Assembly (NCBI GenBank): GCA_003694825.1
Contig: RFJS01000584.1
Location: 1 to 15,827, forward strand
Length of the DNA: 15,827 bases
Direction of reading: 5' to 3'
Origin: Verrucomicrobiota bacterium
GTDB lineage: Bacteria; Verrucomicrobiota; Verrucomicrobiia; Opitutales; Opitutaceae
Shown one piece after another: positions 7,358-15,800 of the stretch. The stretch's first letter is position 1. Each line of letters begins with the position of its first letter. A program made the translations under genes and the position numbers. The notes beneath the pieces were generated by a model that was not told the origin of the DNA, searched no databases, and saw nothing but the letters and a program-made list of their open reading frames with translations.

Positions 7358-9143
7358 ATGAAAACATCGATCTTCAATGCTGTGATCGGCGCGACATGCC
7401 TGCTGACCAGCCTCCGGGCGACCGAACCCGTGAAACATCCAACCATGCCGCAACAGCCAACAACCCTTTCAACTCGAGACGAACGCATGGCGTGGTGGCG
7501 CGATGCCAAGTTCGGCGTCTTCATCCACTGGGGTGTCTACGCCGTGCCGGCGGGTGTCTACCGCGGCGAGCGGATCAAGGGAATCGGGGAGTGGATCATG
7601 CTCCACGCGAAAATCCCGGTTGCCGAATACCGCGCCTTTGCGCGATCGTTCAACCCGGTCAAATACGCCTCCCGAGGCATGGGCGGCGCTCGTGGAGCGG
7701 GCGGGCGCCAAATACATCGTCATCACTGCCAAGCATCATGACGGATTCGCGCTCTACCCGTCGGCCGTGACCGACTGGGACGTCGCCGACGCCACGCCGT
7801 GGAAGCGGGACCTGCTCACCCCGCTGGCGGAGGCCGTCCGGCGGCACGGCCTGAAGTTCGGCACTTATTACTCGCAGGCGCAGGACTGGGTGCATCCCGG
7901 TGGAGCGAAGTGGCACGACGAGGAGGGCGGCGGCTGGGACGAGGCCCACAAGGGGAGTTTCGACGACTACCTCAGGACCATCGCACTGCCGCAGGTCGAG
8001 GAGATCCTCGAGCGGTTTCATCCGGATATCCTCTGGTGGGATACCCCGCGGTGGATGACCCCGGAGCGGGCCCGGCCCTTTCACGAACTCGTGGCGAAAT
8101 ACCCGGACCTCATCACAAACAATCGGCTCGGGGGTGGCTACGAAGGGGATACCGAGACGCCGGAACAGCACATCCCGGCCACTGGGTATCCGGACGGTCG
8201 TGACTGGGAGACCTGCATGACCATGAACGACACCTGGGGCTATAAAAGCTATGACAACAACTGGAAGTCGGTCGAAACGCTGATCCGGAACCTCGTCGAT
8301 ATCGTCAGCAAGGGAGGCAACTACCTGCTCAACATCGGTCCGACGGCCGAAGGCGAGATTCCGCCGGAGAGCATCGATCGGCTGGAGGCTATCGGGGCGT
8401 GGATGCGCGTGAACGGTGAAGCAATCTACGGGACGCGGGCCAGCCCCTTCGTCAGGCTTCCCTGGGGACGCGCGACCCGCAAGGAAACAGACGACGGCGG
8501 GCTGCTCTACCTGCACGTCTTTCACTGGCCGGAGGACGGGCGCCTCGTCGTGCCGGGGCTGCGTTCGCCGGTGGAGTCGGCGCACCTGCTCGCGGACGGC
8601 CGGGAGCTGCCGATGCGGCGCGAGGGGGAAGACATCGTGCTGGACCTCCCCGAGGCGGCCCCGGACCCGGTCAGTTCGACGATCGTGCTGCGGTATCGCG
8701 GCGCGCTCGATGTGCACAACCGCCTGCCGGGGCCCGATGGGGACGGCCGGGTGCGCTTGACCGCCGAGTGGACGGATATCCACAATACCATTCGCACGCG
8801 CTCTCATCTCGAAGGGCATGGCGCGTCGGCGCGAATCGAGCAGTGGGACCATCCGGAGGCCCGGTTGACCTGGGACTTCGAAACGCCAACCGCGGGAACG
8901 TATGCAGTGAAGGCCCGCGTCGGCGCGGGAGAGGGCGGCACCGTCGAGCTGCTCCTCGGGACGCAGCGGGCGCGCGCGGAAATCGAGGCTTCGGCCGACG
9001 GGCGCATCCGGGAGGTCGCACTCGGGCGGATCACGGTGACCAACGCGGGGCGACAGTTGCTGGAAATGCGTCCGGTGCGCGGCGCGTGGAAGGGAAGCGT
9101 CCTGTATGAGGTCGTGCTGGAGCCGGTGGATCCGGAGACCTGA
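7358..9143 (+). CDS. Exported GH29 alpha-L-fucosidase, interrupted by a +1 frameshift
   Basis: A glycoside hydrolase family 29 retaining enzyme that releases terminal L-fucose. The N-terminus MKTSIFNAVIGATCLLTSLR looks like a signal peptide. GH29 hallmarks are present: GVFIHWGVYAVP (His codon 7526-7528), ITAKHHDGF (His pair 7734-7739), ILWWDTPRW with the probable nucleophile Asp at 8040-8042, and the barrel end SKGGNYLLNIGPTAEGEIPP. The last ~125 residues form a probable beta-sandwich accessory domain. The gene is split. The first frame (from 7358) loses homology after NPVKY and stops at 7741; the rest continues one base later. Removing one C from CCC at 7671-7673 gives an unbroken 594-residue protein reading KYASEAWAALVE. 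The HWG His lies before the break and the HH pair and nucleophile after it, so neither fragment alone should be active. This is a sequencing error or a recent pseudogene. Confidence 0.88.
7671..7673 (+). other. Apparent +1 frameshift site in the GH29 gene
   Basis: The run GCCTCCCGAGG has one base too many. Reading GCC-TCC-GAG instead of GCC-TCC-CGA joins the two conserved parts of the fucosidase without loss of residues. The upstream frame runs on to 7741 only as non-homologous sequence. Confidence 0.8.
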
Positions 9144-9198
9144 GCGCCCATCGCTGGGCTGATCGGAATTCAACCTGTATCCATAGGGCGAATTGGCA

Positions 9199-11600
9199 AT
9201 GCGACGCATAGGGATCGGTTTGATGTGGCTGCTCTGGACGGCGGTTTCGACCGGAACGGCGGCGGTGGAGCTGTGGGTGAGCCCCGGCGGCAATGATGCC
9301 GACAGCGGATCCCGCGAGCATCCATTTGCCACCCTCCACCGGGTGCAGGCGGCGGTGCGGGCGCATCCGGCGCGGGGGCGGGAGCCCATCACCGTGCAGA
9401 TCACCGGCGGTGTTTACCGGTTCGATGCGCCGCTGGTCTTTACCCCGGAGGATTCGGGGTCGGAGGCAGCGCCGGTCGTCTATCGTCGCCACGGCGAGAC
9501 GCCAGTGGTGCTCAGCGGCGGTTTTGTCTTCGACGCACTCGAGTGGCGTCCCTGGCGGGACGGGATCCTTCGGGTCGAGGTGCCGCGGTCGATCGACACC
9601 GATCAACTCTTTGTCGATGGGCGCCCGATGCCCCTGGCCCGCTATCCCGATTTCGACCCGGCCGCGCCGGTCTTCAACGGCACCGCTGCTGACGCCATCA
9701 GCCCGGAGCGCGTGGGGCGCTGGCAGGATCCCGCCGGCGGGTTCCTGCATGCGCTGCACCGCAGCCGGTGGGGTGGCCTGCATTTCCGTATCCTCGGGAA
9801 CACGCAGACGGGACGCTGCGCCTCGAAGGAGGCTGGCAGAACAACCGGCCCTCGCAGCCGCACCCGCAGTTTCGTTTCGTGGAAAACATTCTGGAGGAGC
9901 TGGACGCGCCCGGAGAGTGGTATCTGGATCGCCGTGACGGCGTGCTTTTCTTCAAGCCGCCGGAGGGAGTTGATCCGGCGAATGCCGTGGTCGAAGGCGT
10001 CCGGCTCCGGCATCTCGTGGAAGTCCGGGGCACGGCGGAGACGTCGGTGCGCTGGCTGACCTTTTCCGGGCTGACCTTGCGCCACGCGAAGCGGACATTC
10101 ATGGAGAACCGGGAGCGGCTGCTGCGCTCCGACTGGACCGTCTATCGGGGCGGTGCGCTCTTTCTCGAGGGAGCGGAAGATTGCCGGATCGAGGACTGCG
10201 ATTTCGATCACCTCGGCGGCAACGCGGTCTTCGTCAGCGGCTACAACCGGCGCATCAGCATCCTGCGTTGCCACATCCACGAGGTCGGGGGCAATGGCGT
10301 GGCCTTTGTCGGCAGCGTCGGCGCCGTGCGCGATCCGTTGACCGGCTACCATGCGCGCATGCATGTCGCCGACCTCGACCGGACGCCGGGGCCGAAGACC
10401 CCGGATTATCCGGCGGACAGCCGGGTGGAGGACTGCCTCATTCACGACATCGGGCGGATCGAGAAGCAGGTGGCGGGCGTGGAGATCGACATCGCCCTGC
10501 GCATCACCGTGCAGAACTGCTCGATCTACCGGGTACCGCGGGCCGGCATCAATATCGGCGGCGGGTGTTGGGGCGGACACGTCATCGCGTATTGCGATGT
10601 CTTCGACACCGTCCTCGAGACGGGCGACCACGGGGCCTTCAATTCGTGGGGACGGGACCGGTTCTGGGGCCTGGCGGGCGTCGATTATGATACCCTGATG
10701 ACCGGCGAGAACCGCGATCTGCCGTTCCTGGATGCGATGTATCCAAACATCCTCCACAACAACCGCTGGCGTTGCGACCATGGCTGGGCCATCGATCTCG
10801 ATGACGGCTCCTCCAACTATATCATCCGCGACAATCTCTGTCTCAAAGGGGGGATCAAGAATCGCGAGGGCTACCGGCGGGTTGTCGAAAACAATATCAT
10901 GGTGAACAATACCTTTCACCCGCATGTGTGGTTCCGGAACAGCGGCGATGTCTTTCGGCGCAACATCGTCTTCACCCGTTACCGACCGGTGCGGGTGGCG
11001 CAGCCCTGGGGAGAGACATGCGACTTCAACTTCCTGCACGAGGGCGGTGCGGATCCCCGGCCGGCGCTGGCGCTGCAGCTGCTCAGTGGCCGCGACGCCC
11101 ATTCGCTGGTCGGTGACGCGGGGTTCGTCGGGCCGGAGGCCGGCGATTACCGGGTGGCGGAGAACTCCCCGGTGCTGGCGCTGGGATTCGTTAATTTTCC
11201 CATGGACCGGTTCGGGGTTCGCTGTGCCCGGTTGCGGGCGTTGGCGGAGACGCCGCCGCTGCCGCAGCCGGGGATCCTCAGCGAGGCGGAGAGCGCGCGG
11301 GACGCGACCCCGGTGGCATGGCTCGGTGCGACGATCCGGAACGTCGTGGGGATGGGGGAGGTGTCGGCCGCCGGGCTTCCCGGGGAGGTCGGCATTCTGC
11401 TCGTGGACGTTCCTGCCGGCAGCGCGGCGGCCGAGGCGGGACTGCGTCCGGGAGACGTGATTCTCATGTGCGATGGACGGGCCGTGGATACGGTCCAGTC
11501 GTTTCTGTCGGTCTGGCGGCGCGCGAAGGGAAAAGTCGCCCTGCAGGTGTGGCGGGACCAGAGGGCGAACGAGCTGTCGCTGGAAATGAGGCGAAAGTGA
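9199..11600 (+). CDS. GH141-like beta-helix glycosidase with C-terminal PDZ domain, interrupted by a frameshift
   Basis: An exported protein of about 800 residues once one base is restored. ATG 9199 is preferred to the TTG at 9193; a signal peptide follows (IGLMWLLWTAVSTGTAA). Next come ELWVSPGGNDADSGS, a PF(A)TLHRVQAAV segment and ITGGVYRFDAPL with TPEDSGSEAAPVVYRR, typical of large beta-helix enzymes, then LEGGWQNNRP, FVENILEELDAPGEWYLD and many beta-helix coils. This combination resembles GH141, whose founding member, BT1002, is an alpha-L-fucosidase; other GH141 members act on xylan, so the activity is inferred. The C-terminus (about 11319-11597) is a PDZ domain (GILLVDVPAGSAAAEAGLRPGDVILMCDGR). 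The frame opening at 9199 loses homology near 9800 and stops at 10059, while the homologous frame continues one base earlier. One missing base between 9796 and 9806 accounts for this. Confidence 0.78.
9796..9806 (+). other. Apparent single-base deletion in the GH141-like gene
   Basis: The frame ending HFRILG and the frame beginning HADGTLRLEGGW belong to one protein but are out of phase by one base. Restoring one base in the GGGAACACGCA stretch reconnects them. The exact position within the stretch cannot be fixed without a homologue alignment. Confidence 0.75.
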
Positions 11601-11615
11601 AACCCCAAATCAGAT

Positions 11616-11619
11616 GGAG
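11616..11619 (+). promoter_or_regulatory. Ribosome-binding site choosing the sulfatase 1 start
   Basis: GGAG lies 6 nt before the ATG at 11626. This favours that start over the in-frame ATG at 11614, which overlaps the Shine-Dalgarno sequence itself. A second ATG follows directly at 11629. Confidence 0.55.
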
Positions 11620-11625
11620 CGTGAA

Positions 11626-12978
11626 ATGATGAAGACGAGCAAGCGATGGATGGTTCTCGCGACCCTGATCGGCCTCTTCGTGCCGGCCGCCGGCGCGGCG
11701 CCGGCGCCGCGGCTGAATATCCTGCATATTCATGCGGACGATCATCGTCCCGACGGGTTGCGTGCCCTGGGGAATCCGGTTCTGCAGACGCCCAATCTGG
11801 ATACGCTCGTGGAACGGGGGATGACCTTCACCCGGGCCTATACCATGGGTTCGATGGTCGGCGCCGTCTGCCTCCCCAGCCGGACAATGATGCTCACGGG
11901 AAAATCGTGGCTGAGGATTCCCGGCGCCCGCGAGGGGGACCCGGAGCGCACCCAGCCCCGGCTCCTCGCGGCAGCGGGCTACGAGACATTCCATGTCGGC
12001 AAGGGGGGCAATGAATACACTGTCGGCATCGAGGCCTTTGAGCACAACATCGTCATGGACGACCGGGGACGCGAACGACGGGCCGGGTCGAGCCGCCGCC
12101 ACGCCGACGCCGTCTTGAAATTCCTCGGGGAGAGGGATCGTGATCGCCCCTTCTACATCTACATGGCGCCGCCCGTGCCGCACGATCCCCGCTCGGCGGA
12201 ACCACAGTTTCACGCCCTCTACGATCCAAAAGAGATTCCGCTCTCGCCGGCGTTCATGCCGCTGCACCCCTTCGATAATGGCGAAATGACCGTGCGCGAT
12301 GAAAAGCTGGCGCCGTGGCCGAGAACACCGGAGGATACCCGCCGGCAGCTCGCGGACTACTACGCCTGCATCACGGGGCTGGACTACCATGCAGGCCGGA
12401 TCTTCGAGGCCCTGCGCAAGAGCGGAGAGTGGGAGAATACGCTGGTGATCTTCACGGGCGACAACGGCCTCTCCCTCGGGGAGCATGGATTGTTTGGAAA
12501 GCAGAATCTCTACGAATTCGGCGGCATGCATGTCCCGTGCGTTATCGCGGGCCCGGGGGTCGTCCACGGGCGCAGTGAAGCTTTTGTCTACCTGATGGAT
12601 CTGTATCCGACCCTCTGTGAAGCGGCCGGTGCACCTGTTCCGGACGGGTGCGAGGGTCGGAGCCTGTGGCCGATCCTGCGCGGAGGGGATATCACGATAC
12701 GGGAGACCATCTATACCGCCTACAAGGATTGCCAGCGCGCGGTCCGCGACGATCGCTGGAAGTTGATTGTCTATCCGAAGATCAACTACACGCAGCTCTT
12801 CGACCTTTTCGAGGATCCGCATGAGTTGAACAACCTCGCGGAAGATCCGGCATTCGCCGGGCATGTCGAGGTCATGAAACACAAGCTCATCGAGGCGCAG
12901 CGTTTGTATGGCGACGATTGCCCGCTGTCGTCGGCGAACCCCGCGCCGATGGCGTGGACGCCGCCCGCCGGGCAATGA
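11626..12978 (+). CDS. Exported S1-family sulfatase (sulfatase 1)
   Basis: A 450-residue periplasmic or secreted sulfatase that hydrolyses sulfate esters, probably on a glycan. The N-terminus KTSKRWMVLATLIGLFVPAAGA is a signal peptide. The formylglycine motif is CLPSR with C82 to be converted to formylglycine, which needs a maturase not encoded here. The metal ligands D38 and D39 (HADDHRPDG) and the later TGDNG Asp/Asn pair are present, and GEHGLFGK supplies the second-half His and Lys. The usual GKWH motif reads GKGGNEY, so the Lys is kept but the His is absent, as happens in some iduronate-sulfatase-like subfamilies. It starts 25 bp after the GH141-like gene and ends 19 bp before the esterase, so it is within the operon. 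Its exact substrate is unknown. Confidence 0.92.
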   Translation: MMKTSKRWMVLATLIGLFVPAAGAAPAPRLNILHIHADDHRPDGLRALGNPVLQTPNLDTLVERGMTFTRAYTMGSMVGAVCLPSRTMMLTGKSWLRIPGAREGDPERTQPRLLAAAGYETFHVGKGGNEYTVGIEAFEHNIVMDDRGRERRAGSSRRHADAVLKFLGERDRDRPFYIYMAPPVPHDPRSAEPQFHALYDPKEIPLSPAFMPLHPFDNGEMTVRDEKLAPWPRTPEDTRRQLADYYACITGLDYHAGRIFEALRKSGEWENTLVIFTGDNGLSLGEHGLFGKQNLYEFGGMHVPCVIAGPGVVHGRSEAFVYLMDLYPTLCEAAGAPVPDGCEGRSLWPILRGGDITIRETIYTAYKDCQRAVRDDRWKLIVYPKINYTQLFDLFEDPHELNNLAEDPAFAGHVEVMKHKLIEAQRLYGDDCPLSSANPAPMAWTPPAGQ

Positions 12979-12997
12979 TCCCTCGCAGGTGCAGACC

Positions 12998-13957
12998 ATG
13001 GCTGGACGCATGATGATGACTTGGAGATTCTGGATCGGTGCCGCCTTCGCCGCCCTCCTCGGGGCGGCGGTCCCGGCGGGCGCGGACGAGGGAGAGCTGC
13101 CGGAGCCGGATCGGTCGCTGGTCTATCGGGAGATCGATGGCGTTTCCCTCCGGCTGCACATCTTTCTCCCGGAAGGACATCGGCGCGGCGATCGGCGGCC
13201 GGCCGTGATCTTTTTCTTCTTCGGCGGCTGGGCCGGCGGCACGCCCCGGCAGTTTTTCCCGCAGGCAAGGGAGCTTGCCGGGCTGGGGCTCGTCGGCATC
13301 TCGGCGGAGTATCGGGTGCGGAGCCGGCATGGCGTGATGCCCGATGCCTGCGTGAGTGATGCCAAAGTGGCGATCCGCCGCGTGCGCGAGCTTCACGACG
13401 AACTGGGCGTCGATCCGGAGCGGATCGTGGCGGCGGGCGGATCGGCCGGCGGCCACCTCGCCGCCTGTGCGGGAGTCGTCCCCGGCTTCGAACCGGAGGG
13501 CGGGGCGACGGCCTTCGACTCCGTCCCCAATGCGATGATCCTGTTTAATCCCGTGGTCGATACGACCGAGACCGGCTTTGGCGGTGATCGCTTCCGGCCG
13601 GAGCACCGGGAGGCGCTTTCGCCCTGCCATCACGTGCGGCCGGGGTTGCCGCCAACGATCGTTTTTCATGGGGAAAGCGATGCGGTCGTGCCGTTCGAGA
13701 ACGCGCAGCGATTCGTCCGGCTCATGCGGGAGGCGGGCAACGACTGTGAGCTCGTCGGCTTTCCGGGGCGTGGGCACGGGTTTTTCAACTCGCCGGCCTT
13801 TCGGAAGGGGGCCAGGGCTGAGGATTATCGGGCGGTCATGGACGCGGTCATCGCGTTTCTCCGCGCGCACGGATTTCTGCCGGTGCAGGCGGCGGAGAAG
13901 AAGGCGCTCAGAGGAAGTGGTCGATCGGATACAACTGAGAGAGAGGTTTTGCAATGA
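12998..13957 (+). CDS. Exported alpha/beta-hydrolase, probable carbohydrate esterase
   Basis: A 319-residue serine hydrolase with a signal peptide (TWRFWIGAAFAALLGAAVPAGA). The nucleophile is S149 in AAGGSAGGHLA, the acid is D228 in FHGESDAVVP and the base is H260 in PGRGHGFF, a complete triad in the usual order. The oxyanion region reads FFFFGGWAGG in place of HGGG, as in some esterase/lipase-like proteins of this type. The setting between two sulfatases suggests removal of acetyl or other acyl groups from a polysaccharide, but no substrate-specific motif is visible and lipase or peptidase activity cannot be excluded. The ATG at 12998 has an AGG about 9 nt upstream; ATGs at 13010, 13013 and 13016 are alternatives. 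The stop overlaps the sulfatase 2 start as ATGA, suggesting translational coupling. Confidence 0.88.
   Translation: MAGRMMMTWRFWIGAAFAALLGAAVPAGADEGELPEPDRSLVYREIDGVSLRLHIFLPEGHRRGDRRPAVIFFFFGGWAGGTPRQFFPQARELAGLGLVGISAEYRVRSRHGVMPDACVSDAKVAIRRVRELHDELGVDPERIVAAGGSAGGHLAACAGVVPGFEPEGGATAFDSVPNAMILFNPVVDTTETGFGGDRFRPEHREALSPCHHVRPGLPPTIVFHGESDAVVPFENAQRFVRLMREAGNDCELVGFPGRGHGFFNSPAFRKGARAEDYRAVMDAVIAFLRAHGFLPVQAAEKKALRGSGRSDTTEREVLQ
13942..13946 (+). promoter_or_regulatory. Strong ribosome-binding site for sulfatase 2
   Basis: AGAGG sits 7 nt before the ATG at 13954, inside a GAGAGAGAGG purine run (13937-13946). It is the best Shine-Dalgarno match in the window, and with the ATGA overlap it fixes the sulfatase 2 start at 13954. 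Confidence 0.7.
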
Positions 13958-15800
13958 AGCGTCAGGATAAGCATGGACGGTCGGGGCGGTTGAAGGCGTG
14001 GCGTATGGCGCCGGGGCTTTTCCGGTGGTCGGGCCGCCTCCGGTTTCTGGGGTGCTGCTCGCGGTGGCGGTGGCCGGTAGCTCCGCGGCGGGCGCCACCG
14101 AGACCCCGGCCGGAGCACAGCGGCGGCCGAATGTCATCCTCGTGCTCACCGATGACCAGGGCTATGGCGACTTGAGTTGCCACGGGAATCCCATCCTGCG
14201 CACGCCGAATATCGATCGGTTCTACGCCGAGGCGGTCCGTTTCACGGACTTTCACGTCAGCCCGTTGTGCACGCCGACGCGCGCGGCGCTGCTCACCGGC
14301 CGGGATCCGGGAAAAGTCGGCGCCTACCGGACGAGCGCGGGCCGGATGATGCTGCACCGGGGCGAGCGGACCATCGCCGACCTCTTTGCCGCGAACGGCT
14401 ACGCCACCGGCATGTTCGGCAAGTGGCACCTCGGCGACCATGCGCCCCATCGCCCGCAGGACCGGGGGTTTCAGGACATCGTCTGGCACCGGTGCGGGGC
14501 GATCGGGCACGTCTCGGACGTGTGGGGCAATGACTATTTCGACGATATCTACGAGCGCAACGGCCGGTTGGAACAGTTTCAGGGATATTGCACTGATGTC
14601 TGGTTTCGGGAGGCCCTGCGGTTTGTGGAGGAGAATCGAGACCGGCCCTTCTTTCTCTACCTGCCGTTGAACGCGCCGCACACGCCGCTCAATGTCGAGG
14701 AGAAGTGGGCCGCCCCTTATGAAGACAAGGTGCCGTGGCCGGCGCTGGCTCGCTACTACGGCATGATCGCCAACATCGACGACAATTTCGGCCGTTTTCG
14801 CCAGCGTATCCGGGAACTGGGCCTCGAAGAGAATACCATCCTGATTTTCATGACGGACAACGGCACCTACTCCGGCGCGCGGTTTGCGGACAATGACTCG
14901 CTGCCGATCGCGGGCTTCAATGCCGGCATGCGGGGGCGCAAGGCCTCGATCTTTGATGGCGGCCACCGGGTGCCCTTCTTCATCCGCTGGCCTGCCGGGG
15001 GAATCGGGGGCGGGTGGGATGTCGACCGGCTCGCCGTGCACCTCGACGTGCTCCCGACATTGGACGAGCTGTGCGGGATACGGGTCGATGCGGATTGGGG
15101 GCTCGATGGACAGTCGCTCGTCCCCCTGTTGCGGCGGGAGCCGTCGCGCTGGACGCGGTCGCAGGTCGTGCTGCAGTTTCACGGCGGGGTCACCTTTGAG
15201 CGCGATCGGGAGAAGTGGGCCTTCGCCTACATCATGACGGATCGCTGGCGCCTCCTGCATGGCCGGGAACTCTACGATATTCAAAACGATCCCCAACAGC
15301 AGACGGATCTGGCCGGCGCCTACCCGGATGTAGTGACCGCGCTGCGGGAGGCTTACGAACCGTATTGGCAGGCGGTGCTCCCGGGCTTCGAGCCGGTGCG
15401 GATGGATATCGGCAATCCGACGGAAAACCCCGTCGAGCTGAGCTCGCACAGCTGGTACACCGACCACGGAAACCCGCCGTGGAATTTCCGCATGATCGAA
15501 AAACTGCCGCGCGTCACGGCGCCGTGGATGTTGTCGGTCGTCCGGGCCGGGCGGTATCGGTTGACCCTGCGGCAGTATCCGAAACGGGCGGAGAAACCCG
15601 TCCGCGCCGTCCGGGCCAGGATTCGCATCGGCGACATCGAGGCCGAACAGGCCGTCGAGGCAGGGAGCATGGGTGTCGTCTTCGAAGTCGACCTGCCCGC
15701 CGGTCCCACGGAGCTGACGACCTGGCTCTACGATGAGAAGGGCGAGGCGGGGGGCGCCTATTTCACCGAGGTCGAATATCTCGGCAACGCCGGGAGCTGA
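13954..15800 (+). CDS. Exported S1-family arylsulfatase-like enzyme (sulfatase 2), frameshift in the signal peptide
   Basis: A secreted sulfatase of about 615 residues after correction. Both sulfatase signatures are present: CTPTRAALLTG with the formylglycine Cys at 14268-14270, and GYATGMFGKWHLGDH. Metal ligands appear as LTDDQGYGDLS and MTDNGTYSG. The last ~100 residues form an extra beta-rich domain after the catalytic fold (WMLSVVRAGRYRLTLRQYP onwards), often seen on such enzymes. The ATG at 13954 overlaps the esterase stop as ATGA and has a strong ribosome-binding site, but its frame loses phase at GGGG (14049-14052). One more G gives a signal peptide, RLRFLGVLLAVAVAGSSAAGA, and continues into the catalytic domain. 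The alternative is a GTG start at 13998 in the catalytic frame, with no charged N-terminus and no ribosome-binding site. The former is preferred. The target is probably a sulfated, fucose-bearing glycan (inference from context). Confidence 0.88.
14049..14052 (+). other. Apparent single-base deletion in the sulfatase 2 signal peptide
   Basis: The GGGG run joins the frame of the ATG at 13954 (RLRFLG) to the frame of the catalytic domain (VLLAVAVAGS). One additional G would make a single open frame. The catalytic frame itself is closed upstream by TAA at 13968-13970. Confidence 0.7.

Noticed and set aside
7671..7673. Programmed +1 ribosomal frameshifting in the GH29 gene
   Set aside because: There is no stop codon or Shine-Dalgarno stimulator next to the slip site as in the RF2 case, and the tRNA on UCC would not re-pair with CCC. 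A sequence error or mutation is simpler.
9144..9198. Small inverted repeat (AGCGCCCA / TGGGCT) as a terminator after the fucosidase gene
   Set aside because: The stem is short with a bulge and no T-tract follows; the next gene begins within 55 bp on the same strand.
7659..9404. A 581-residue minus-strand open frame opposite the fucosidase
   Set aside because: It mirrors the GH29 coding sequence and extends into the next gene; its composition is non-protein-like and no domain is visible.
9642..11102. A 486-residue minus-strand open frame opposite the GH141-like gene
   Set aside because: Antisense shadow of conserved beta-helix coding sequence, without a recognisable family or start signal.
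11464..13011. A 515-residue minus-strand open frame opposite sulfatase 1
   Set aside because: It covers the sulfatase gene and parts of both neighbours in antisense; the plus-strand motifs are decisive.
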